NCBI GenBank assembly: GCA_903937225.1
Contig: CAIZYO010000026.1
Coordinates: forward strand, 1 to 5,492
DNA from: an uncultured Chloroflexota bacterium
Lineage (GTDB): Bacteria; Chloroflexota; Limnocylindria; Limnocylindrales; Limnocylindraceae
Reading direction: 5' to 3'
Length of the DNA stretch: 5,492 nucleotides
Shown: positions 1 to 5,492 of the stretch, piece after piece
Numbering within the stretch: the first letter of the stretch is position 1
Layout: each line of letters opens with the position of its first letter
Made by a program: the position numbers and the translations under genes
The notes under the pieces: model-generated
What the model saw: the letters and a program-made list of their open reading frames with translations, nothing else
The model's database searches: none
Told to the model about the DNA's origin: nothing

Positions 1-386
1 TCGGCACCGGTGAGGCCCGCGTCAGCGGCGAGCGTGGAGAGCTTGGCCATGGAGAGCCCCGAGTCGGCGTTAATCGTTCCCGCACCTGCGTCAATCGTGA
101 CGCCAGCACTTCGGTTCAGCAAGACAATCCCACGAATCCCCGCGTCGCTGACGACGACGTTGCTCCCACGTCCGAGAATCCTGAGTGGCCACCCCTTGCT
201 CTGTGCAAGGCGAACCACCCCGCGGAGAGTGAATCGATCGCGCACCGTGATGAGAAGATCCGCTGGTCCGCCAACGCGCATCGTCGTGTGCTCGGCAAGG
301 AGCGCGTCGCGCTCTGCACGCAGCCCCACTCTTCGCTCAAGCTCACGTGCGGCCTCGTCTCTCGCGCCCCACGTTGTCTCGGTCAT
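1..386 (-). CDS. murB: UDP-N-acetylenolpyruvoylglucosamine reductase MurB, N-terminal part (runs off the left edge)
   Basis: MurB is a cytoplasmic FAD enzyme that reduces UDP-GlcNAc-enolpyruvate to UDP-MurNAc with NADPH. The first 128 codons are present, about 40% of a usual MurB. Visible family motifs of the FAD-binding domain are HTTMRVGGPAD at residues 33-43, LGRGSNVVVSD at 71-81, and a GAG turn at 101-103 where MurB usually has AGAG. The catalytic serine and glutamate and the domain that separates type I from type II MurB lie outside the window. The ATG at 386-384 overlaps the murG stop as ATGA and has a GGGAGG ribosome site 5 nt upstream inside murG, so the start is well supported. About 30 residues precede the HTT motif. 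It directly follows murG, with no murC between them. Family assignment is near certain; completeness cannot be judged. Confidence 0.95.
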   Translation of the reverse strand, partial: MTETTWGARDEAARELERRVGLRAERDALLAEHTTMRVGGPADLLITVRDRFTLRGVVRLAQSKGWPLRILGRGSNVVVSDAGIRGIVLLNRSAGVTIDAGAGTINADSGLSMAKLSTLAADAGLTGA

Positions 387-1489
387 CCACGCCTCCCGAG
401 GCGCAGCAAGATCTCCGCAATCTCCTCAGCGGACCCTGGCCGAGCAAGCGACGCCGCAGCTGCGCCTACTCGTTGACGAGCGGAGGCTACGGACATCTGC
501 GCCACTTCTCGTAGAAGAATTTCAGGAGTGAGCGCCGCGTCGTCAATCACGATCGCTCCACCCACCGCTGCAAGTTCTTTTGCGTTAGCACGTTGGTGGC
601 CACCCGCATACGGATACGGCACGATCATGGACGGGAGGCCAAGTGCAGCTGCCTCCGCAAGTGTTGATGCACCAGCGCGGCCGAGGAGCAGATCTGCCGA
701 GATGAGGGCGTCCTCCATTGCACCACCCTGGAGAAAGCGCACGGGCCTATAGCGCGACTGCAACGCCTCAGGGAGTGCCGCACGAATCGCTTCAGCACGA
801 TCGAGTCCGTCTGCCGCAACATGCAACACCTGCCACTGGCGGAGCAGCTCGGGGAGGGAGCCTGCGAGTGCGCCTTCAAACCGCAACACACGCTGCGAGC
901 CACCGAAGACGAGAAGGAGTGGCGCATCTGGAGTGATGCCGAGTCGGCCGCGCGCGGCGCTGCGATCACGCCCTTCAAAGCTTCGCACTGGTGTACCAGT
1001 CACGTACGTGTTGGGCCGGTTCCATGGTGCCTGCTCTGCGGTGGAGGGCCACGCTATGGCGCGCGCAGAGGCGAGCGGTGCAACGAGGCGATTACTTCGC
1101 CCCGCCTGCACATTCCCCTCCCAGATCAGGCTCGGCGTCCTTGTCACCGCTGCGGCGAGTAGCGCAGGGATTGCAATGTAGCCACCGGTTGAGAAGAGGA
1201 CATCCGGTCGAACGCGGCGCAAGTAACGGATCGCTTGTGGGATTGACCGCGCAAGGGCAAGGGCATCACGAAGGTTCGCCACGGGACCCGCCGCACTCAC
1301 GCGCAGGCTTGGGGCGGCGAGGAGCGTCAGCGGGTATCCCTCAGTCGGGATGACCTCGCGTTCAATGCCGCGCTGGCCGCCGAGCCAGTGAATCTCAGCG
1401 TCTGGTCGTTGACGTTGGAGCGTACGAGCTACGGCGAGGCCCGGAAAGAGGTGCCCCCCCGTACCGCCGCCCGCGATCACCACGCGCAT
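383..1489 (-). CDS. murG: UDP-GlcNAc:lipid I N-acetylglucosaminyltransferase MurG
   Basis: MurG is a peripheral inner-face membrane GT-B glycosyltransferase (family GT28). It adds GlcNAc from UDP-GlcNAc to lipid I, giving lipid II. The protein is 368 aa, a normal length. Seen motifs: the N-domain glycine loop GGGTGGHLFPG at residues 7-17 (His13), GGYIAIPA at 102-109, TGTPVR at 164-169, GGSQ at 196-199, and the donor-site block RAGASTLAEAAALG at 271-284 followed by VPYPYAGGHQRANA at 290-303. The usual HEQN motif reads WEGN at 123-126, and GGSQGA reads GGSQRV. An in-frame ATG at 1549 would add 20 residues before the conserved MRVVIAGGGTGG start. The ATG at 1489 is chosen because GGAGGG lies 4 nt upstream and the family begins just before this loop. 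Its first 95 nt overlap the end of ftsW; its TGA overlaps the murB ATG. The glycine loops are intact, so it is probably active. Confidence 0.97.
   Translation of the reverse strand: MRVVIAGGGTGGHLFPGLAVARTLQRQRPDAEIHWLGGQRGIEREVIPTEGYPLTLLAAPSLRVSAAGPVANLRDALALARSIPQAIRYLRRVRPDVLFSTGGYIAIPALLAAAVTRTPSLIWEGNVQAGRSNRLVAPLASARAIAWPSTAEQAPWNRPNTYVTGTPVRSFEGRDRSAARGRLGITPDAPLLLVFGGSQRVLRFEGALAGSLPELLRQWQVLHVAADGLDRAEAIRAALPEALQSRYRPVRFLQGGAMEDALISADLLLGRAGASTLAEAAALGLPSMIVPYPYAGGHQRANAKELAAVGGAIVIDDAALTPEILLREVAQMSVASARQRVGAAAASLARPGSAEEIAEILLRLGRRG
392..397 (-). promoter_or_regulatory. Shine-Dalgarno site of murB
   Basis: GGGAGG on the minus strand lies 5 nt before the murB ATG, within the last codons of murG. 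It supports re-initiation at the ATGA overlap and fixes the murB start. Confidence 0.75.
1395..1489 (-). other. 95-nt out-of-frame coding overlap of ftsW and murG
   Basis: The first 31 codons of murG, including its glycine loop, are also read as the last 31 residues of FtsW, in a frame shifted by one base. The FtsW reading of this stretch has eight arginines and no hydrophobic segment. The other junctions in the window overlap by only 1 or 4 nt. Confidence 0.85.
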
Positions 1490-2711
1490 GGATCCCTCCG
1501 ATCTCTTGAGCCCCCATCGTCTCACGCGAGACTGAGAGGAGCAGTCCAATGGCGCACATCAAGACGAAGAGTGACGAGCCCCCCTGCGAAAGTAGCGGGA
1601 GCGGGATCCCAGTCACAGGAAGAATTGCAAGAACGACGCCAATGTTCAGGAACGCCTGTCCACAGATCCAGACCACGATCCCAGTTGCCAGAAGTGCTCC
1701 GAAGGTGTCCGGCGCACGTCGTGCGACCCGCAGACCTCGAAGCGCAATCGCAATGAATGCGCCGATCACGACCACCGCGCCCAAGAAGCCGAACTCCTCG
1801 CCAACCACCGCAAAGATGTAGTCATTCCACGCGTACGGGATGATCACTCCACCCGGCTGCTGCGACGTCCCAATCCCCGTGCCAAAGATTCCACCCGTCG
1901 CGATCGCGATCAGCCCTTGGAGCGTCTGATAGGAGCCGCCTGTCGGGTCGCTGAACGGGTCCATCCAGTTGTTCAACCGCGCCGCCTGGTAGCTGCGGAG
2001 TGAGATACCAATCACGCTGACCGCCGCCGCCATCAGCGCTGTGCCGAACACCCAGCGGAGCGGTGCCCCTGCCGTGAAGAAGAGGGCGAACCCGATCCCT
2101 GCGACCACTGTTGCCGTCCCAAGGTCAGGGGCGATCAGTACGAAGAAGAAGGTTGCGCCGATCGCAGCCAGCGCTGGATAGAGAGTCCCCTCTTGCTCCA
2201 TCAGGTGTCCACGATTTGCGAAGAAGTTGGCGAGGCATAGGATCAACGCTAGTTTCGCGAGTTCCGCTGCGTGAATGCTGATCGGACCAACAGAGAGTGA
2301 TCTCCTTAGGCCTTGTTCGGTTGGAACTCCAGGGATCAGGACGAGGATGAGGAGCGCGAGTGAGCCAAGCAGCGCCGGTGTGGCGAACGGCCGCCAACGT
2401 CGATAGTCGATGCTCGAAAGGATTGCGAGTGCCCCGAGTCCCATGGCGGCGAAGAGGAGCTGCCGCATCCCCATGCCGTATGCGTCATCGGTACTGATGA
2501 GTGAGTTGAGTGCGGATGAAGAGAAGACCATCAGAACCCCGAGGCCGACAAGGAGGAGCGCGGGGAGGAGGATCCACTGATCTTCCGGCGGACGCTTCAC
2601 CTGCAGGATGGACGCGACGGCCCGCCGTGGCGAGAATCTAGAGCGGCGCCCAGGCGCGAGCCGCGCACCGTCAAGAGGCGTCCCAGCAACTCGACGAACG
2701 ATGCGACTCAT
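1395..2711 (-). CDS. ftsW: SEDS-family septal peptidoglycan glycosyltransferase FtsW
   Basis: FtsW polymerises lipid II into glycan strands at the division septum together with a class B penicillin-binding protein. The protein is 438 aa: a basic cytoplasmic tail (about residues 1-44), about ten hydrophobic membrane segments from residue 46 to 394, and an Arg-rich cytoplasmic C-tail. Seen family motifs: MVFSSSA (61-67), AAELAKL (148-154), APDLGTA (194-200), DPFSDPTGGSYQ (251-262), GIFGTGIGTSQQ (274-285), the catalytic-loop Asp297 in WNDYIFAVVGEEFGFLG, and GIPLPLLSQGGSS (368-380). RodA and SpoVE are in the same family; the place between murD and murG favours FtsW. The ATG at 2711 overlaps the murD stop (ATGA) and has GGAG 5 nt upstream. 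The last 31 residues are read through the start of murG in another frame. Three motifs differ from consensus: HAAE for QPSE, YAWND for EAHTD, and SQGG for SYGG. Confidence 0.95.
   Translation of the reverse strand: MSRIVRRVAGTPLDGARLAPGRRSRFSPRRAVASILQVKRPPEDQWILLPALLLVGLGVLMVFSSSALNSLISTDDAYGMGMRQLLFAAMGLGALAILSSIDYRRWRPFATPALLGSLALLILVLIPGVPTEQGLRRSLSVGPISIHAAELAKLALILCLANFFANRGHLMEQEGTLYPALAAIGATFFFVLIAPDLGTATVVAGIGFALFFTAGAPLRWVFGTALMAAAVSVIGISLRSYQAARLNNWMDPFSDPTGGSYQTLQGLIAIATGGIFGTGIGTSQQPGGVIIPYAWNDYIFAVVGEEFGFLGAVVVIGAFIAIALRGLRVARRAPDTFGALLATGIVVWICGQAFLNIGVVLAILPVTGIPLPLLSQGGSSLFVLMCAIGLLLSVSRETMGAQEIGGIHARGDRGRRYGGAPLSGPRRSSYAPTSTTRR
1494..1499 (-). promoter_or_regulatory. Shine-Dalgarno site of murG, inside ftsW
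   Basis: GGAGGG on the minus strand is followed by ATCC and then the ATG at 1489. It lies inside the ftsW coding region and decides the murG start in favour of 1489 over the longer frame from 1549. Confidence 0.75.
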
Positions 2712-4294
2712 CGGCGCTCCACTGCGGGGAGGGCGTGAACCGCTTCACGGAACGCTTCCCCGCGTGCGCCGAATGGATTGTTGAACATGTCAAATGATGA
2801 TCCGATCGGACTCAGAAGGACGGTTGCGCGCGCCTCGCTCTCATGGAGCGTTGCGTTGGGGCTCGCCTCAGTCGTGGATAGGATCTTGCGAGCGAGCGCC
2901 CCGCCTCGCGCGACCGCATCAGGGATGCTCGTAGCTCGGTCAATCTCGGTCATGCCTGATGCGCGAAACATTGCCTCAAGCTCATCCGCAAGTTCACCGA
3001 ACAGTACTGCCCCACTGCACTGGCGCACCACGATCGGTGCGAGCTCGCGGAGGTCCAAGCCCTTACTTCGCCCTCCTGCAAGTAACACCAGCGGCTTCCG
3101 AAAGCTTGAGACGGCGGCGGCGACCGCGTCCGGTTGTGTTGCCTGCGCGTCATTCACGTAGCGAATGCCATCAAGAACTGCGATCGTTTCAAGCCGGTGC
3201 GGGACACCGCGGAAGGCGGCGACCGCCGAACGAATGGCGTCTGGTGCGATCCCAGCAGCCAGGCCCACGCTCGCGGCGGCGAGAACATTGCTGATGCTGT
3301 GCTCACCAGGGAGTGCGATCTCGTCCACTGGAAGGATTCGTCCGCCCGGTCCAGTGGCGGCGATCCCGCCTCCGCAACGTGCGGAGCGCGGTACCCCCGC
3401 TGCAACGATCCACCCATCTACAACGCCGACTCCCCCAGGGACGGGTCGCTCTCTGCGATACCCAATGGTGGTCACACGACCGATCCCAGCGAGCGATGCG
3501 GTGACGGGGTCGTCAAGGTTCACGATCAGCAGGCCACCGTCGGCGACACGATCGGCGAGGATCCGCTTCACCTTGCGGTAGCCGTCGACGGTGCCGTGCC
3601 GATCAAGATGATCCACGGTGATGTTGGTATAGACAGCAACGTCAATGCTGCTGTGCAGTGATGGGAGTTGCAGCTCTGAGAGCTCGAGAACGACGCGCGC
3701 GTCGCGCGAGAGATCCATCGCCTTACCAATAAGAGGAGCCCCGTTGTTCCCGCCGAGCTCTGCAGGGTGGACGGCGTCCGACGCGAGGATCTGTGCGATC
3801 AAGTTACTGGTCGTGGTCTTCCCCTTGGTCCCCGTGATGCCAACTCGCCACCGAGCGCCAAGGAGTCGAATGGTCCACTCGGGCTCGCTAATCAGGATCG
3901 GCCCCTTGAGTGCAGGATCTGCAGTCGGACCGATCGCTCGTTCCGCGTACTCCGCAAGGGGTTTGGCGACGTGCGGCTTGACGGTAGGAAAGCCGAGCGT
4001 CACTGCGGGACTGTGCACCACAACATCTGCGATTGCCAACAGTGGAGCAAGGTCCGCAGCTGCTCCGAACGCCAGCGCCACGGTCCCATCGGAGAACTGG
4101 TCGACTGCAGCGGCCAGAGTGTTCGCTTCGGCGCTGTCGTGAAGGGTTACGTGCGCACCATGAGCAACCGCAAAGGCGGCGACCGCCTGCCCTGTTCGTC
4201 CAGCGCCGAGCACAACCACGTTCGCGTTGCGGAGGCTCCCCCCTGCAACGGCGTTGGGCTCAAGATCGGCGAGTGAGAGCGCGGCGGGCACCAC
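2708..4294 (-). CDS. murD: UDP-N-acetylmuramoyl-L-alanine:D-glutamate ligase MurD, long form
   Basis: MurD is the cytoplasmic ATP-dependent ligase that adds D-Glu to UDP-MurNAc-L-Ala. From the GTG at 4294 it is 528 aa; MurD is usually about 440-460. Domain 1 is a Rossmann-like UDP site with LGAGRTG (residues 29-35). Domain 2 holds the P-loop GTKGKTTT (155-162), GGNNG (181-185), ELSELQL (204-210, Glu204), DHLDRHG (228-234, His229) and YRKVK with the likely carbamylated Lys243. Domain 3 has HRLE (366-369), NDAQATQ (381-387), GGRSKG (407-412, Lys411) and SPIGSSFDMF (495-504). The GTG start gives TAGTG with the mraY stop and has GGGG 5 nt upstream; a second GTG follows at 4291 and could be used instead. 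The frame stays open to an ATG at 4396, but that stretch is a shadow of mraY. Extra length lies in a roughly 24-residue N-tail and in insertions, one just before the SPIGSS motif. Family assignment is certain; the exact start is less so. Confidence 0.95.
   Translation of the reverse strand: MVPAALSLADLEPNAVAGGSLRNANVVVLGAGRTGQAVAAFAVAHGAHVTLHDSAEANTLAAAVDQFSDGTVALAFGAAADLAPLLAIADVVVHSPAVTLGFPTVKPHVAKPLAEYAERAIGPTADPALKGPILISEPEWTIRLLGARWRVGITGTKGKTTTSNLIAQILASDAVHPAELGGNNGAPLIGKAMDLSRDARVVLELSELQLPSLHSSIDVAVYTNITVDHLDRHGTVDGYRKVKRILADRVADGGLLIVNLDDPVTASLAGIGRVTTIGYRRERPVPGGVGVVDGWIVAAGVPRSARCGGGIAATGPGGRILPVDEIALPGEHSISNVLAAASVGLAAGIAPDAIRSAVAAFRGVPHRLETIAVLDGIRYVNDAQATQPDAVAAAVSSFRKPLVLLAGGRSKGLDLRELAPIVVRQCSGAVLFGELADELEAMFRASGMTEIDRATSIPDAVARGGALARKILSTTEASPNATLHESEARATVLLSPIGSSFDMFNNPFGARGEAFREAVHALPAVERR
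2717..2720 (-). promoter_or_regulatory. Shine-Dalgarno site of ftsW
   Basis: GGAG on the minus strand lies 5 nt before the ATG at 2711, within the end of murD. It supports this start, which also overlaps the murD TGA by 4 nt. Confidence 0.6.
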
Positions 4295-5268
4295 TAGATC
4301 CCCACGCCGCGCGTGGCGAGGAAGGTGACGATCCCAAGGATCCCGCCGATCGCGCCGATCACCCAGAAGCGGAAGGTGATCTGGGTCTCCGCCCATCCGA
4401 GTCGCTCAAAGTGATGATGGATTGGGGTGAAGAGGAAGAGGCGACGACCGGTGAGCTTCATGCTCGCCACCTGCAAGATCACCGAACCCGTCTCCACAAC
4501 GAAGATGATCCCGATAAGCGGGAGGAGGAGGATGTGGCCGGTGACAAGTCCTGTCACCGCAAGCGCGGCGCCGAACCCCAAGGCGCCCGAGTCTCCAATG
4601 ATGACGCTGGCGGGATGGATGTTGAACCAGAGGAATCCGATCAGCGCGCCCGCAACAAGTGCGCATAGGATGGCAACGTTCAGCTGGCCTGGCGCATTCA
4701 GGAGCGCGATCACCATGTAGCTAATCCACGCAAACACCATGGTGCCGCCAGAGAGTCCATCGAGACCATCAGTTAGGTTGACGCCGTTGCTCGTGGAGAC
4801 GATCGCCACGATCGCCACGGCGATCCAGAGTGCGGGGGCGATCGGCACTTCGCCCACGAACGGGACGACGAGCGAGGCGAAGGCGAAGTGCTGCTGGATA
4901 TAGATCGCGGAGATCACCGAGACGCCGATCTGCCAGAGCAGCTTCTGCCGAGCAGAGATCCCGATCCCGGTTCGTGCATTCAGCCAGTCATCGAACGCAC
5001 CAACAAGTGAGACGCCGAGGAGCGCGAGGAGGATCGCGTAGGTTGATGCATCTACCGCATCCAGCAGGAGGGAGAGCGCGATCACGACGCCAACGAGGAG
5101 GAGTCCCCCCATCGTGGGAGTTCCCTCTTTCACAATGTGCCAGTCGGGTCCGAACTCGCGACGAACCCGCTTGCCGAATCCGCTATGGCGGAGGAGGCGA
5201 AGATATGACGGCATCAGCAGCGCCACGCAGGCGAATGAGAGGACGAGTGCCTGCACGATCGCGATCAT
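4294..5268 (-). CDS. mraY: Phospho-N-acetylmuramoyl-pentapeptide-transferase MraY
   Basis: MraY is a polytopic membrane enzyme that transfers phospho-MurNAc-pentapeptide from UDP to undecaprenyl phosphate, making lipid I. The protein is 324 aa, the short form common in Gram-positive-type lineages (E. coli MraY is about 360). About ten hydrophobic segments are visible. Signature motifs in order: GTPTMGG (residues 49-55), the acidic pair Asp93-Asp94 in AFDDW, NLTDGLDGLSGG (164-175), WFNIHPA (214-220), GDSGAL with Asp226 (225-230), and TPIHHHFERLGW (281-292). The three aspartates and the HHH motif of the Mg-dependent active site are all present. GDTGS reads GDSGA here. WecA-type relatives lack the TPIHHHFE motif, so MraY is clear. 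The ATG at 5268 overlaps the murF TGA as ATGA; its ribosome site is weak (GGTGG, 6 nt upstream), which suggests translational coupling. Its TAG stop shares a base with the murD GTG. Confidence 0.98.
   Translation of the reverse strand: MIAIVQALVLSFACVALLMPSYLRLLRHSGFGKRVRREFGPDWHIVKEGTPTMGGLLLVGVVIALSLLLDAVDASTYAILLALLGVSLVGAFDDWLNARTGIGISARQKLLWQIGVSVISAIYIQQHFAFASLVVPFVGEVPIAPALWIAVAIVAIVSTSNGVNLTDGLDGLSGGTMVFAWISYMVIALLNAPGQLNVAILCALVAGALIGFLWFNIHPASVIIGDSGALGFGAALAVTGLVTGHILLLPLIGIIFVVETGSVILQVASMKLTGRRLFLFTPIHHHFERLGWAETQITFRFWVIGAIGGILGIVTFLATRGVGI
4299..4303 (-). promoter_or_regulatory. Possible Shine-Dalgarno site of murD
   Basis: GGGGA on the minus strand ends 4 nt before the GTG at 4294 and 7 nt before the GTG at 4291. 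It is a partial match and does not separate the two adjacent GTG codons, but it favours this place over the ATG 102 nt upstream. Confidence 0.4.
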
Positions 5269-5492
5269 GCGACACCACCGCTCAGACGTTCGTGGAGCGC
5301 CGTAACCAGTCGCTCAAGCGCAACAGCGCGTGAAGCCTTGATCAAGACCGTGTCGCCCGTGCGCGCGCGATCAGCAATGAGTCCAGCGCCTGCCGCGATC
5401 CCGCCCTCATCGGCAGAGAGACGCACGATCTGATCGACGGTCATGCCAGCACTCCGGGCGCCCTCTGCAATGCCGTCCGCCTCGCTCCCAAA
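5265..5492 (-). CDS. murF: UDP-N-acetylmuramoyl-tripeptide:D-Ala-D-Ala ligase MurF, C-terminal end (starts beyond the right edge)
   Basis: MurF is the cytoplasmic ligase that adds D-Ala-D-Ala to the UDP-MurNAc-tripeptide. Only the last 75 codons and the TGA stop are in the window. The end of Mur ligase domain 3 is visible: GSEADGIAEGARSAGM at residues 2-17 of the fragment, then GDTVLIKASRAVALERLV at 46-63, matching the family GD-VLVKGSR---LE--V signature with Gly replaced by Ala. The catalytic centre and ATP site lie outside. The fragment begins in frame at base 5492, so the frame is open to the edge. MurE ends in a similar way, but the KASR-type signature and the place before mraY favour MurF. 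Its TGA overlaps the mraY ATG by 4 nt. Confidence 0.9.
   Translation of the reverse strand, partial: FGSEADGIAEGARSAGMTVDQIVRLSADEGGIAAGAGLIADRARTGDTVLIKASRAVALERLVTALHERLSGGVA
5275..5279 (-). promoter_or_regulatory. Weak Shine-Dalgarno site of mraY
   Basis: GGTGG on the minus strand lies 6 nt before the mraY ATG, inside the last codons of murF. The match is weak, so coupling to murF termination at ATGA is likely to matter. Confidence 0.35.

Noticed and set aside
10..531. A 173-codon plus-strand open frame and other long plus-strand frames (for example 3134-3661 and 4033-4668)
   Set aside because: They lie opposite murB, murG, murD and mraY, are rich in Arg, Ser and Pro as expected for shadows of high-GC genes, and show no family motif.
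1490..1549. Upstream extension of murG by 20 residues to an ATG at 1549
   Set aside because: MurG proteins begin just before the GGGTGGH loop, and GGAGGG is well placed for the ATG at 1489.
1894..1912. GCGATCGC palindrome resembling the cyanobacterial HIP1 element
   Set aside because: I noticed only one exact copy; HIP1 genomes carry many, and the excess here is of GATC in varied contexts.
4295..4396. Upstream extension of murD to an ATG at 4396
   Set aside because: It would overlap mraY by about 100 nt and encodes an Arg/Asp-rich stretch unlike MurD; the GTG at 4294 touches the mraY stop and has a possible ribosome site. A long overlap does exist at ftsW/murG, so it is unlikely rather than excluded.
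4800..4817. Tandem repeat of a 9-nt unit CGATCGCCA
   Set aside because: Only two copies, encoding the repeated Val-Ala-Ile of a MraY membrane segment; explained by protein composition and GATC richness.
1..5492. Search for tRNA, rRNA, insertion sequences, CRISPR, terminators and promoters
   Set aside because: All bases are inside six overlapping minus-strand genes, and I saw no hairpin with a T-run, repeat array, inverted terminal repeats or convincing -35/-10 pair.

Overview
The whole window is part of a division and cell wall (dcw) cluster read on the minus strand. No other kind of locus is visible. In transcription order (right to left) it holds the 3' end of murF, then complete mraY, murD, ftsW and murG, then the 5' part of murB, which runs off the left edge. 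Every base from 1 to 5492 lies in one of these six genes. There is no intergenic gap, RNA gene, mobile element, CRISPR array, terminator or recognisable promoter. The plus strand has only shadow open frames.

The genes form a tightly coupled operon. murF/mraY, murD/ftsW and murG/murB each meet in a 4-nt ATGA overlap. mraY/murD share one base of TAGTG. ftsW and murG overlap by 95 nt in different frames. Together the products make the peptidoglycan precursor and start its polymerisation. MurB reduces UDP-GlcNAc-enolpyruvate, MurD adds D-Glu, MurF adds the terminal dipeptide, MraY moves the muropeptide onto undecaprenyl phosphate (lipid I), MurG adds GlcNAc (lipid II), and FtsW is the SEDS glycan polymerase of the septum. 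murC does not lie between murG and murB; the order murG-murB resembles the Bacillus subtilis arrangement rather than the E. coli one.

The organism is a peptidoglycan-making bacterium with G+C of roughly 60-65% (spot counts on four lines). MraY is of the short type (324 aa). Several signature motifs differ from the textbook consensus: WEGN instead of HEQN in MurG, NDAQATQ instead of NDSKATN in MurD, and IPYAWNDYIF instead of LPEAHTDFIF in FtsW. From memory, such variants suggest a Chloroflexota-type lineage, but this is a low-confidence inference. GATC is strikingly common (about 79 sites by hand count against about 20 expected). I see no undescribed system here; the points of interest are the ftsW/murG overlap, the variant active-site motifs, the long MurD and the GATC excess.
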